Below are positions 48,414 to 56,299 of a DNA stretch of 64,000 nt, piece after piece. Each line of letters begins with the position of its first letter. Position 1 is the first letter of the stretch. The DNA is from JAKRSE01 sp943369295. Its GTDB lineage: Bacteria; Armatimonadota; Fimbriimonadia; Fimbriimonadales; Fimbriimonadaceae. Below the pieces are notes generated by a model. It was given only the letters and a program-made list of their open reading frames with translations. It was not told the origin of the DNA and ran no database searches. The position numbers and the translations under genes were made by a program. The stretch is taken from the NCBI GenBank assembly GCA_943369295.1, contig CALRMU020000001.1, forward strand, positions 434,001-498,000. Direction: 5' to 3'.

Positions 48414-48445
48414 AGGTGGGTGCTTTGCATGCAAAGCACCCACCT
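48414..48445. terminator. Bidirectional terminator
   Basis: AGGTGGGTGCTTTGCA/TGCAAAGCACCCACCT is a perfect palindrome flanked by AAAGAGA and CTCTTT, between convergent tdh-like and ychF-like genes. Confidence 0.9.
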
Positions 48446-48462
48446 CTCTTTAGCTTGAATGA

Positions 48463-49524
48463 TCAACTCTTGTTGCGAATGTGCAGAAGGTCGCCGTCCT
48501 GAATGACGTACTCCTTGCCTTCCAGCGACATCTTGTTGGCCTTGTAGGCGGCATCCAGGCTGCCGTGCTCAAGATAATCGGCAAAGTGGACAGTCTCTGC
48601 GCGAATAAAACCTTTAGCAATATCGTTATGAATCGTCGCCGCAGCCTTAAGGGCGGATGACCCCTTCTTGAGTGGCCATGCGCGGGTGTCGTTTTCTCCA
48701 GCAGTGAAGAAAGTAATCAATCCGAGAGCATCGTAGATTGCCTGAATAACCCTGTGAGAGGCTGGCTTGCTGAGGCCAAGGCTGGTGAGGAACTCTTCAC
48801 GATCTGCTTCTTCAAGCTGAGCAATCTCCTCTTCGATGCTGGCGCAGACGGTGAAAGCCTGGGTTCCATTGGCAGCGAGTTCCTTAATCTTCGCCTGGAT
48901 AGCAGGGGATGCTTCGGCGGCTTCATCTTCGCCGACGTTAAAGGCAATGACGGTCTGCTTGCCGGAAAGGAACTGATAGTTCTTTACAATCTTCTGCTCA
49001 TCCTCATCAAGCTCAATGGCTCTAATGGGGGTCCCTTCTTCGAGCATTGGCTTAATGCGGTTGAAAAGCTCGTTTTCAAGGTGGTCAGCGTGGCCAGGAG
49101 TCTTGAGGTTCAAAGATTTCTTCAGTCTTTCAAGGCGGTTCTCGATGATGGCCAGGTCATTAACCACCATTTCGACCTCGACTTCTTCAAGGTCTCGCAT
49201 GGCGTTAACATCTGTGTGGTAGGCGGCAACGTTGCTTTCAAAAGCCCTCACCACGTGAAGAAGGCAGTCCATCTTTCTGGCTTCATCCAAAAACTTCTGG
49301 CTGAACATCTTCTGGCCGGCAGCCCCATTGATTGGCTCAATGTGGTCATGAAAGATAACGGTGGCAGGGGTGGCCTTTTTGGGCTGAACCTGCTTGACAA
49401 TGGCGTCAAACCTTTCATCTGGCACGGGTACAGCGTGCATGTCTCCTTTGGCCTGGCCAAGGGCGGCAGCCCTAAAAAGGCACGATTTGCCTGACTGCTG
49501 GAATCCGATAAGACCGACTTTCAT
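48463..49524 (-). CDS. YchF-like GTPase/ATPase, divergent
   Basis: 353 residues. P-loop GFQQSGKS at 7-14; a coiled-coil insert (about 120-150); N-x-x-E-type motif in FNVGEDEA; and the C-terminal TGS/DUF933 region with TFFTAGENDTRAWPLKKG and IHNDIAKGFIRAE, diagnostic of YchF. The usual G3 D-x-A-G is replaced by FHDHIEPI. YchF binds ribosomes and prefers ATP. The start overlaps the stop of a small upstream gene. Confidence 0.88.
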   Translation of the reverse strand: MKVGLIGFQQSGKSCLFRAAALGQAKGDMHAVPVPDERFDAIVKQVQPKKATPATVIFHDHIEPINGAAGQKMFSQKFLDEARKMDCLLHVVRAFESNVAAYHTDVNAMRDLEEVEVEMVVNDLAIIENRLERLKKSLNLKTPGHADHLENELFNRIKPMLEEGTPIRAIELDEDEQKIVKNYQFLSGKQTVIAFNVGEDEAAEASPAIQAKIKELAANGTQAFTVCASIEEEIAQLEEADREEFLTSLGLSKPASHRVIQAIYDALGLITFFTAGENDTRAWPLKKGSSALKAAATIHNDIAKGFIRAETVHFADYLEHGSLDAAYKANKMSLEGKEYVIQDGDLLHIRNKS

Positions 49525-49712
49525 GAGGAGGGGGTTGGGTTTGGGGTGTCTTGAGAGGGGTTGGCATCACCCGGCGCCGATTCAAACTCCACCTGAACTG
49601 GCCTGCTGCCTAGCTGAGCCGGCAAGACCCAAAAGACGTACAGACTGCCAAGCAGGAGAATCAAGGCGATCCAAACAGTGGATCTCCGGCCGGTTGGTTC
49701 CTCCCTTTTCAC
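49521..49712 (-). CDS. Small single-pass membrane protein
   Basis: 63 residues from a GTG. Basic N-terminus, one transmembrane helix (about 13-33), then a Pro/Ser-rich outside tail. The TGA overlaps the ATG of the YchF-like gene, so it is probably co-transcribed. Unknown role. Confidence 0.5.
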   Translation of the reverse strand: MKREEPTGRRSTVWIALILLLGSLYVFWVLPAQLGSRPVQVEFESAPGDANPSQDTPNPTPSS

Positions 49713-49818
49713 CGAACCGACATTATGCAGCCTTAGGGGCTTTTCCTCTGGTCCAGGCTTAATGCTGGTTAATAAGCTCGCAGGCTATGCCGATTCTTGA
49801 TAGGTGAGGAGCTATAAC

Positions 49819-50244
49819 TTGAGTCGGGCGGGATTACTGGGAATGTGTGCCGCAGCAGTTTTTGTCAGCACCGGCTGCCGTCCTAAGCTGCACAGCATGG
49901 AATCGGTTGGGATCAAGTCCTACGATACAGTTCTGAAGAATTCCTTAAGAAAGGACAAGCCGCTTCTCATCATAATTTCCGCTTCGTGGTGCGGTGCCTG
50001 CAACGCCATGGAAAGCGGATTGATGGAACCTGCCGCCAGGCGAGCGCTAGAGCAGACTGCCTCGTTTAAGCTTGATTTTGATAGTCCCCGAACTCAAAAG
50101 CTGCGAGACCGCTTTTATGGTGGCGGGGGAGTTCCTGAGATGATTCTCATCTCTAACGAGGGCAAAGAACTCCTCCGGGAGAGAGGCTGGGCGGGTTCAG
50201 AAAACTTTTCCTTGAGGCTAAGAGAAGCGATTTCCAAAAACTGA
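49819..50244 (+). CDS. Thioredoxin-fold lipoprotein
   Basis: 141 residues from a TTG at 49819 with GAGGAG 7 nt upstream; a GTG at 49804 lies before that SD. Signal and lipobox VSTGC, then a thioredoxin fold with active site SWCGAC and the cis-Pro in GGVPEMILI. It probably acts in disulphide exchange or thiol reduction in the periplasm. Confidence 0.85.
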   Translation: MSRAGLLGMCAAAVFVSTGCRPKLHSMESVGIKSYDTVLKNSLRKDKPLLIIISASWCGACNAMESGLMEPAARRALEQTASFKLDFDSPRTQKLRDRFYGGGGVPEMILISNEGKELLRERGWAGSENFSLRLREAISKN

Positions 50245-50266
50245 GTCCGGCAATTTTCCTTAGGCT

Positions 50267-50275
50267 TGGTATAAT
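50267..50275 (+). promoter_or_regulatory. Extended -10 promoter for the TPR gene
   Basis: TGGTATAAT (TGn-TATAAT), 35 nt before the ATG at 50310. No good -35 is seen, as is normal for extended -10 promoters. Confidence 0.6.
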
Positions 50276-50309
50276 CGGGCTTGCCTCTGCTGTTCTGAGG
50301 CGGCCAGCA

Positions 50310-50654
50310 ATGGATATTCAGCAGCTTTTTGATGCGGGCTTCCAAGCTCGGTGCAATGGACAGTACGGATTGGCGAGGACTTACCTTAGTGCGGTCCTCG
50401 CTCAGGAACCCCATCACGCCGATGCCAGGTGGCAGCTTGGGTTAGTTATGGGTTTCGAAGGAGACTTTGACGGATCGCTTGCGGCACTTAAAGCTCTTGT
50501 TGCTGACCACCCTAATCACGTTTCCGCTCATTACGATCTGGGAATGACCTACATGATGCTGGGCATGGATGAGGAGGCGGTTGCCTCTTTCCAGCGGGTC
50601 ATCAGCCTCGACCCCACCCACGAAAACGCCCAAAGGCAGCTCGCCTACTTCTAA
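50310..50654 (+). CDS. TPR-repeat protein
   Basis: 114 residues, three consecutive tetratricopeptide hairpins (QYGLARTYLSAVLAQEPHHA, then DFDGSLAALKALVADHPNHV, then DEEAVASFQRVISLDPTHEN). Probably a protein-interaction module. It is 6 nt upstream of the YfhO-type gene and probably in one operon. Confidence 0.88.
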   Translation: MDIQQLFDAGFQARCNGQYGLARTYLSAVLAQEPHHADARWQLGLVMGFEGDFDGSLAALKALVADHPNHVSAHYDLGMTYMMLGMDEEAVASFQRVISLDPTHENAQRQLAYF

Positions 50655-50660
50655 TCTGCT

Positions 50661-53078
50661 ATGAACCCCCGGGGACCTCTCACCGGCGGAAAGTTCGCCC
50701 TTCTTCTTATCGGCCTGCTGGCTCTTGTGCCCTTGTGGCCAATTTTCCAAGGGAACGTTGTCGGACCTTTTTCTCAGATTCAAGCCATGCTGCCCTGGGG
50801 CGGTCAGGCTCAAGGTTCCTGGGACATCCTACAGGCCGATGGTGTTCTGCAGTTTTGGGCCTGGCGAAGCTTAGTTCTTGAAGGCTGGGCGGCTTTTGAT
50901 CTGCCCTTTTGGAATCCTTACCAGCTGATGGGGGCGCCGCTTTTGGCGAACTCTCAATCTGGCGTTTTCTACCCGCCTCACGTTATCTTGGGGCTGCTCA
51001 AGGTTCCGGTAGATCTCGCTCTCAACCTCTTGGCTTGGGGCCATTTGGTCTGGGCCGGACTGGGTGTTTATCTCCTTTCTCGAAAGCTCGGCGCCTCACT
51101 GTGGGGAGCAGCTTTTGGCGGAGCCGCTTTCGCCCTTTGTCCTTTTCTCCTCACTTGGCTGCTCCTTTCTTCTGTGCCCACAACAGTGAGCTGGATTCCC
51201 TGGTGCCTGGCTTTTGCGGCTGGGTTGGTTTTGGGCAGAGGCTCATGGGGTTCTCAGCTTGCTGGCCTGGCCTTCAGCTTCGCCATGATGATCTTGGCGG
51301 GGCACCTGCAGTTCGTCTTTTACGGAGGCGTTGCTGTTGCCCTGGTCAGCTTGGTTCTACTCGGGTTTAGGTTCAAAGAAGCTGGTGTCAAGACAGCCGG
51401 GCTCTCGCTTGGATTCGGTCTCCTGGCCGTAGTGCTTGGGGTGGCGATCGCCCTGCCCCAGCTTGCACCCGTCCTTGCCAACAGCCGCACAAGCCACAGA
51501 GTCTCAACAGCGACTCAAGAAGGCTATCAAGCCTACGTCAAGGGAGCCCTGGCCCCTTACGAGCTGCCTGGATTGGTTTTTCCCAGCCTGATGGGCTACC
51601 CAGGTCAGCCAGCGGCGGTTGAGATGGAAGGGAATCCGCCGTCCTATTGGCCAGCCTACATTCGAATTGGGGCCGCTCCTGGCGAAGGAGCCTGGGGAGT
51701 CGGACCTCTCGTTTTGGCCCTCGCCTTTTTTGCCTTCAGGCGAGTGAGAAAAGAAGGGAAGTGGACGACTGAAGGCTCTTCGCCTGGAATCTGGTCGGCT
51801 GGAATTCTTGCCCTTTTCGCCTTTCTTTTGGCTTTGGGCACCCCGCTCAACGCCCTTCTCTACTTTGGAATTCCGGGCTTCTCGGCGACAGGTAGTCCAG
51901 GGCGAGTGATCGTTCTGCTTGTTCTCGGACTCTGCGTTTTGGCTGCTCTGGCTTGGCCACAAGAAGAAGATGAAGAGGAGCTGGACAAGAAGCAGCTGCT
52001 GATTTTTGGAGCCGTGCCAGTTGTTTTGGGTTTGGCTTTTGTCGGGCTCTTTGCCAGAGGCAACGCCTCCTGGATCAAGGACTTTAACGTTGATGCTTTT
52101 GTTTCGGCTCAGTTCAGCCAAGGTTTGATTCCTTTGGTGCTGGCCATTGCTGCCATGGCAGCTGCCCTGCACGAAATGAAGTTCAAGCGATGGCAGACAG
52201 CCCTGGCCGCGGGATGCGTGGCTCAGCTGGCACTCGGAGCGTGGATGTTTGTCCCGACGGGCAAGCCCTTCCTTGAAGCCCAGGCTCCTAACGCTGAACG
52301 ATTTGCCGCTGTCAATGGTCAATGGGATTTGCTCGTCCCAGCTCAGGCTGTTCTGCCTCCGAATACCGCCAGCGTTCTCCGCAGGCGCGATGTGGCTGGC
52401 TACGACTCACTTCTCAACCGAGACACTGTTGAGATTCTTAGGGAAGTGAATGGGGGTCAAGACCCTGCTCCCCCCGCCAACGGCAACATCATGCACGTCA
52501 AGCCGGGAGCCTCACTGGAAGCCTTGGCGGCAGCAGGCGTCTCCTGGCTGGTTGTGGCTGGTGATGTAGAAGAGCCGCCTATCACTCTTCCGGAAGCTGG
52601 CTTAGATGAGACGAAGTCAGTCCAGCTTTGGCAGAAGGTAGAAAAGGAATCGGCCCCCAGTGGGTTGGGTGGTGAAGGAGTGACAGTCTTCAGCCTGGCC
52701 GGACCAGGCCGCGCCTACCTTGATAAAGGCGGCGAAACCAAGAGAGTTGATTTTGTTCAGGACGGACTCTCGAAACAGGTTTTGAAGGTGGCTGGCCCAG
52801 GTCGCCTGGTTATCAAAGACCGCATGATGGAGGGCTGGTCGGCGACTGTCAGCGGCAAGCCAGCCGAACTCAAGGCGGATCCAAAGTGGCGTGAAGTAGA
52901 GATCCCAGAAGGTGACCATGAGGTCGTTTTCACCTACACGCCTCCAGGAATGACTCCCGTCACCTTTGCTGCCAGCATTGCCGCGGTCATTGTGGCTCTG
53001 TGCTGCTTAATCTTTAGCAAATCCCGCACATCTAACAGGCCGAATAAGTCGTTAGGGCCTGTCGAAACTGACCCCTGA
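50661..53078 (+). CDS. YfhO-family membrane protein
   Basis: 805 residues with about a dozen transmembrane helices in the first ~530 and a soluble C-terminal beta domain (about 540-760), then a final helix (about 765-785). DLPFWNPYQLMGAPLLANSQSG is the YfhO/GT-C-like signature of the first periplasmic loop, and WSATVSGKPAEL the C-terminal one. B. subtilis YfhO is linked to teichoic-acid glycosylation; here the role is inferred to be envelope glycan transfer. Confidence 0.88.
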   Translation: MNPRGPLTGGKFALLLIGLLALVPLWPIFQGNVVGPFSQIQAMLPWGGQAQGSWDILQADGVLQFWAWRSLVLEGWAAFDLPFWNPYQLMGAPLLANSQSGVFYPPHVILGLLKVPVDLALNLLAWGHLVWAGLGVYLLSRKLGASLWGAAFGGAAFALCPFLLTWLLLSSVPTTVSWIPWCLAFAAGLVLGRGSWGSQLAGLAFSFAMMILAGHLQFVFYGGVAVALVSLVLLGFRFKEAGVKTAGLSLGFGLLAVVLGVAIALPQLAPVLANSRTSHRVSTATQEGYQAYVKGALAPYELPGLVFPSLMGYPGQPAAVEMEGNPPSYWPAYIRIGAAPGEGAWGVGPLVLALAFFAFRRVRKEGKWTTEGSSPGIWSAGILALFAFLLALGTPLNALLYFGIPGFSATGSPGRVIVLLVLGLCVLAALAWPQEEDEEELDKKQLLIFGAVPVVLGLAFVGLFARGNASWIKDFNVDAFVSAQFSQGLIPLVLAIAAMAAALHEMKFKRWQTALAAGCVAQLALGAWMFVPTGKPFLEAQAPNAERFAAVNGQWDLLVPAQAVLPPNTASVLRRRDVAGYDSLLNRDTVEILREVNGGQDPAPPANGNIMHVKPGASLEALAAAGVSWLVVAGDVEEPPITLPEAGLDETKSVQLWQKVEKESAPSGLGGEGVTVFSLAGPGRAYLDKGGETKRVDFVQDGLSKQVLKVAGPGRLVIKDRMMEGWSATVSGKPAELKADPKWREVEIPEGDHEVVFTYTPPGMTPVTFAASIAAVIVALCCLIFSKSRTSNRPNKSLGPVETDP

Positions 53079-53106
53079 TTGTGCAAGAATGAGCCAGTTG
53101 TAGACA

Positions 53107-53418
53107 ATGGCGTCGCAGATCGAACTCCCGATGACCGCACCGCAGAACCTGCCAGTCATCGAGCCGAAACTGGCACGAGATCGCTGGGGCCTCATTATCT
53201 TCAACAATGACTACAATTCGTTGGATGAAGTGATCTTTGGCTTGATTGCTGCTACCCAGTGCGACGTGCAGGAAGCAACGATTGAGACCTGGGAAGCTCA
53301 TACCTATGGCAAAGCCTGGGTGCACTTTGGCAGTCGAGAGGAGTGCAAAAGAGCTTCGATCGTCATGGAAGCGATTGGGGTCAAAACAGAAGTGAGGAAA
53401 GAGTGGGACGAAGAATGA
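53107..53418 (+). CDS. ClpS-like adaptor, copy 1
   Basis: 103 residues. The ClpS fold is visible: WGLIIFNNDYNSLDEVI, EATIETWEAHTYGKAWVHFG, and IGVKTEVRKEW. E. coli ClpS uses N-D-D and a His to hold N-degron residues; here the triplet is N-N-D and the His is kept (EAHTYG). It presents substrates to ClpAP/ClpCP in the family. Coupled to copy 2 by ATGA. Confidence 0.88.
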   Translation: MASQIELPMTAPQNLPVIEPKLARDRWGLIIFNNDYNSLDEVIFGLIAATQCDVQEATIETWEAHTYGKAWVHFGSREECKRASIVMEAIGVKTEVRKEWDEE

Positions 53419-53843
53419 ATCAGGACTCAAATCCAGAACGGCGATCATCGCCGCGAGAGGGCCTGAACGCACCCATTCGTCGCGCCTACCGAGCCCAGCG
53501 CCTTGCCCAGGGATTGAAGATTTCCAGCCCAGTCATGGCAGCCCTCGATATGGTCGAAAATGCGGCGATGCCCATGCCAGACCTTGGCGAGCAGCCGACC
53601 CATCAGAAGAATGGCGGATGGGGAGTGACCATTTTCAACAACGATGTCAACACCTACGAAGAGGTGATTGGCTTCCTTATGTCGGCAACAGGCTGCACCA
53701 GCGAAGAAGCCTACATTGAGGCCTGGGAAGTAGACCATTACGGCACCTGCCTAGTGCATATTGCTGCCGAAGATGAGTGCAAATCTGCCGCAAAGATGAT
53801 TGCCACCATCGGCATGAGGGTCGAAGTCGGACCTCTGGATTAA
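53415..53843 (+). CDS. ClpS-like adaptor, copy 2, with N-terminal extension
   Basis: 142 residues from the ATG overlapping the previous stop. A basic, Arg-rich extension (1-65) precedes the ClpS-like domain (68-142: WGVTIFNNDVNTYEEVI, AYIEAWEVDHYGTCLV, IGMRVEVGPLD). N-N-D is again present, but the residue at the pocket His position is Asp, with a His one place later. It may have another specificity or bind copy 1. Confidence 0.85.
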   Translation: MNQDSNPERRSSPREGLNAPIRRAYRAQRLAQGLKISSPVMAALDMVENAAMPMPDLGEQPTHQKNGGWGVTIFNNDVNTYEEVIGFLMSATGCTSEEAYIEAWEVDHYGTCLVHIAAEDECKSAAKMIATIGMRVEVGPLD

Positions 53844-53921
53844 CCAATCCGCGCCTCCCGGCAGCCCAAAACGCCTCTTGGGTATGTTGAGGCTGGAACT
53901 TAGCAGTCCGAAATCGGCTCA

Positions 53922-55025
53922 ATGTCCAGCCCCGAAGCCCAGAACACGATTCGAAGCGAGCACATGGTTGAAAGGCCAGGCGTCAAACGGCCTCCGACAA
54001 CCAACCCCTACTCCAAACCGAGCCGCCCATTGCCTCTGCCCACCCCGGCAGAACTGGCCTTGCGATTAAGCCAAGGAGACATGACTGCCCTTGCCAGGGC
54101 GATCACTCTGGTCGAAAGCGGCCATTCGAAAATGAGAGCTCTGGCGGGAGAACTGCTGGATATCACTCTGCCTTTGGCGGGAAAAGCCAAGAGAATCGGC
54201 ATCACGGGTGTTCCAGGAGTTGGCAAAAGCACCCTCATCGAGGCTTTGGGGCGGCATCTCATCGAGGATAGGGGACTCAACCTGGCTGTCCTCGCTATTG
54301 ACCCCACCAGTTCCACCACCCACGGCAGCATTTTGGGAGACAAGAGCCGCATGCCCTGGCTGGGCACTCATCCACAGGCTTACGTGCGCCCAAGCCCTAG
54401 CTCTGGGAGTTTGGGAGGAGTCGCGCATCAGACTCGTGAGGCCATGCAGCTTTGTGAGGCGGCAGGGTTCAAAGTGATCTTCATAGAGACAGTCGGGGTC
54501 GGACAGAGCGAGATCGCGGTCCATTCGATGGTTGACTGCTTTCTTCTTTTGATGCTGGCGGGGGCTGGGGATGAGCTTCAAGGAATCAAGCGGGGAGTCA
54601 TGGAAATGGCCGACATTTTGGCAATCACAAAGGTAGATGGCGAGAATGAAGTCCGCGCCAAGGTTGCCCGGCAGCAGACTGAAAACGCACTGCACATGAT
54701 CGCTCAGCCTGCAAGCGGATGGCAGCCGAGTGTCAAGCTCTGCAGCGCCAAAACCAAGCAGGGGATTCCGGAACTGTGGGATGAGGTTGAATCATTTTTG
54801 ACCCTCGTTGAATCCAGCGGCTGGCTGAAAGAGAGGCGGGCGATTCAGGCAGGGAAGTGGATGAAAGATCTGGTTGACCGGGCTCTGCTTGAGGCTTTCT
54901 ATTCTGATCCTGAAGTCAACGAGAAGAAGAACGACCTCGCTCAGTGGGTGAGAGCAGGAGCCATGACTCCGCGCAAAGCGGCCGAGCAGCTTTTGGAGTT
55001 CGGGAGGAAAGAGCTATTAGCCTGA
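53922..55025 (+). CDS. MeaB/ArgK-type GTPase
   Basis: 367 residues. The chaperone GTPase that protects and reloads B12-dependent mutases such as methylmalonyl-CoA mutase. Walker A GVPGVGKST at 96-104, switch motifs DPTSSTTHGSILGDKSRM and ETVGVGQSE, base motif ITKVDG, and a C-terminal helical dimerisation arm. A ~50-residue extension at the N-terminus has Pro-rich character. No mutase gene is adjacent. Confidence 0.93.
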   Translation: MSSPEAQNTIRSEHMVERPGVKRPPTTNPYSKPSRPLPLPTPAELALRLSQGDMTALARAITLVESGHSKMRALAGELLDITLPLAGKAKRIGITGVPGVGKSTLIEALGRHLIEDRGLNLAVLAIDPTSSTTHGSILGDKSRMPWLGTHPQAYVRPSPSSGSLGGVAHQTREAMQLCEAAGFKVIFIETVGVGQSEIAVHSMVDCFLLLMLAGAGDELQGIKRGVMEMADILAITKVDGENEVRAKVARQQTENALHMIAQPASGWQPSVKLCSAKTKQGIPELWDEVESFLTLVESSGWLKERRAIQAGKWMKDLVDRALLEAFYSDPEVNEKKNDLAQWVRAGAMTPRKAAEQLLEFGRKELLA

Positions 55026-56299
55026 CTGAATTCAAGGACAAGGAAGGTGGAGTTTCGCTTGTCGAACTGGGGAGTTTTCAGGTGCCTCGTCTGCACGATG
55101 AGCTAGGTTCTGGCTCGTTTACTTTGCAATACGGGCGCATTCCTGCCCGAAACCCTGCGCCAGTGCCCCCTTTAGTATTCTTGGCTGGCGGACCCGGCGA
55201 TTCCCCCTTGGCGTGGCTTGCTCACCCTCATTTAAGGCAGGCTTTCGAAGAACTGGCTGAGAGTCAGGATGTGATTTTGTGGGAGCAGAGAGGCTGTGGC
55301 GGTTCTGAACCGAAATGGCATCTTGGTCCGATTGAAGGTTTTGACTTATTGGCCAACGAAGAAGATGCCCTAGCCGCCCTGACTCTGCAGGCTAAAGCTC
55401 TTATAGACGGGCTGCCCGACTATAATCCCGCCTTTCTGACTCCTTGGGAATCAGCAAGGGACATCCCCCTTCTTGCAAAGCATCTTGGGGTGGAGAAGAT
55501 TGACATTCTGGCCGTCAGCTACGGGACTCACCTTGCCATGGCGCTGATGAAGGCGGCACCAGATTTGATAGATCATGCTGTCTTCTGCGGGTTCGAAGGG
55601 CCAGACCAGACATGGAAGTTTGCAGCGCCCTTTTCGCGGCAGTTTGAAAAGTATTACGAGACCAGCGACGATACCTCCTGCCGCACATTCGAAGAGGTTT
55701 ACGAGTGGCCAAACGCGGCCGAATGTGTGGGAAGCGCTGTGCAGAGGCTCGAGGAGAATCCTGTCACCTTGCCGGATGGAAGCAGAGTCAGTGACTTCGG
55801 CCTGAGATGGATGCTGACCTCCTGGCTTGGGCTCTCATCTCGAATCAAACTCGCCAAATCGGTCTGCCAAGGAATAGCAGCAGATGACTTTGCTCCATTA
55901 GCCAAGGCTGCTTCTGGCTTCAGGAAGTCACTGGAACGCCCAGCAGCCTTCTATCTCAATGACCTTGCTTCATCATGCTCTCCTGCTAGGTGGGAGAGAA
56001 TCAAGAAGGAGAGTGGGAGTCTGTTTGCCCCCAACCCGAACTTTCCTTTTCCCATGATTCGCGATGCCTGGGGGCAGGATCCTTTGCCAGATTGGTTTAG
56101 GGAAGACTGCAAATGGGAAGGGTCACTGCTCGTTATGTTGGGAGAGCATGACTGCTTCACCCCGTTCGAAAACTACTACGAATCAGCCATAGCCCTTAAG
56201 CACAGAAATGGGTTCGTGATTAGTGAAGCTGCGCATGACCAATTTTTGGGTAACGATACGGTCATGTACGAGATCGAGTATTTCTTGAGAGATTCCTAG
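55016..56299 (+). CDS. Alpha/beta hydrolase, proline-iminopeptidase-like
   Basis: 427 residues if started at 55016. Oxyanion motif FLAGGPGDSP, WEQRGCGGSEP, nucleophile in LAVSYGTHLAM, acid in LGEHDCFTP, and His in SEAAHDQFLG, as in the prolyl aminopeptidase/TAP branch. Start uncertain: the conserved part begins around MeaB's stop; a GTG at 54944 is the only standard start, while ATT at 55016 has GGAGG 8 nt upstream. Likely cytoplasmic peptidase or esterase. Converges with glyS, overlapping by 4 nt. Confidence 0.85.
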   Translation: MSLTEFKDKEGGVSLVELGSFQVPRLHDELGSGSFTLQYGRIPARNPAPVPPLVFLAGGPGDSPLAWLAHPHLRQAFEELAESQDVILWEQRGCGGSEPKWHLGPIEGFDLLANEEDALAALTLQAKALIDGLPDYNPAFLTPWESARDIPLLAKHLGVEKIDILAVSYGTHLAMALMKAAPDLIDHAVFCGFEGPDQTWKFAAPFSRQFEKYYETSDDTSCRTFEEVYEWPNAAECVGSAVQRLEENPVTLPDGSRVSDFGLRWMLTSWLGLSSRIKLAKSVCQGIAADDFAPLAKAASGFRKSLERPAAFYLNDLASSCSPARWERIKKESGSLFAPNPNFPFPMIRDAWGQDPLPDWFREDCKWEGSLLVMLGEHDCFTPFENYYESAIALKHRNGFVISEAAHDQFLGNDTVMYEIEYFLRDS

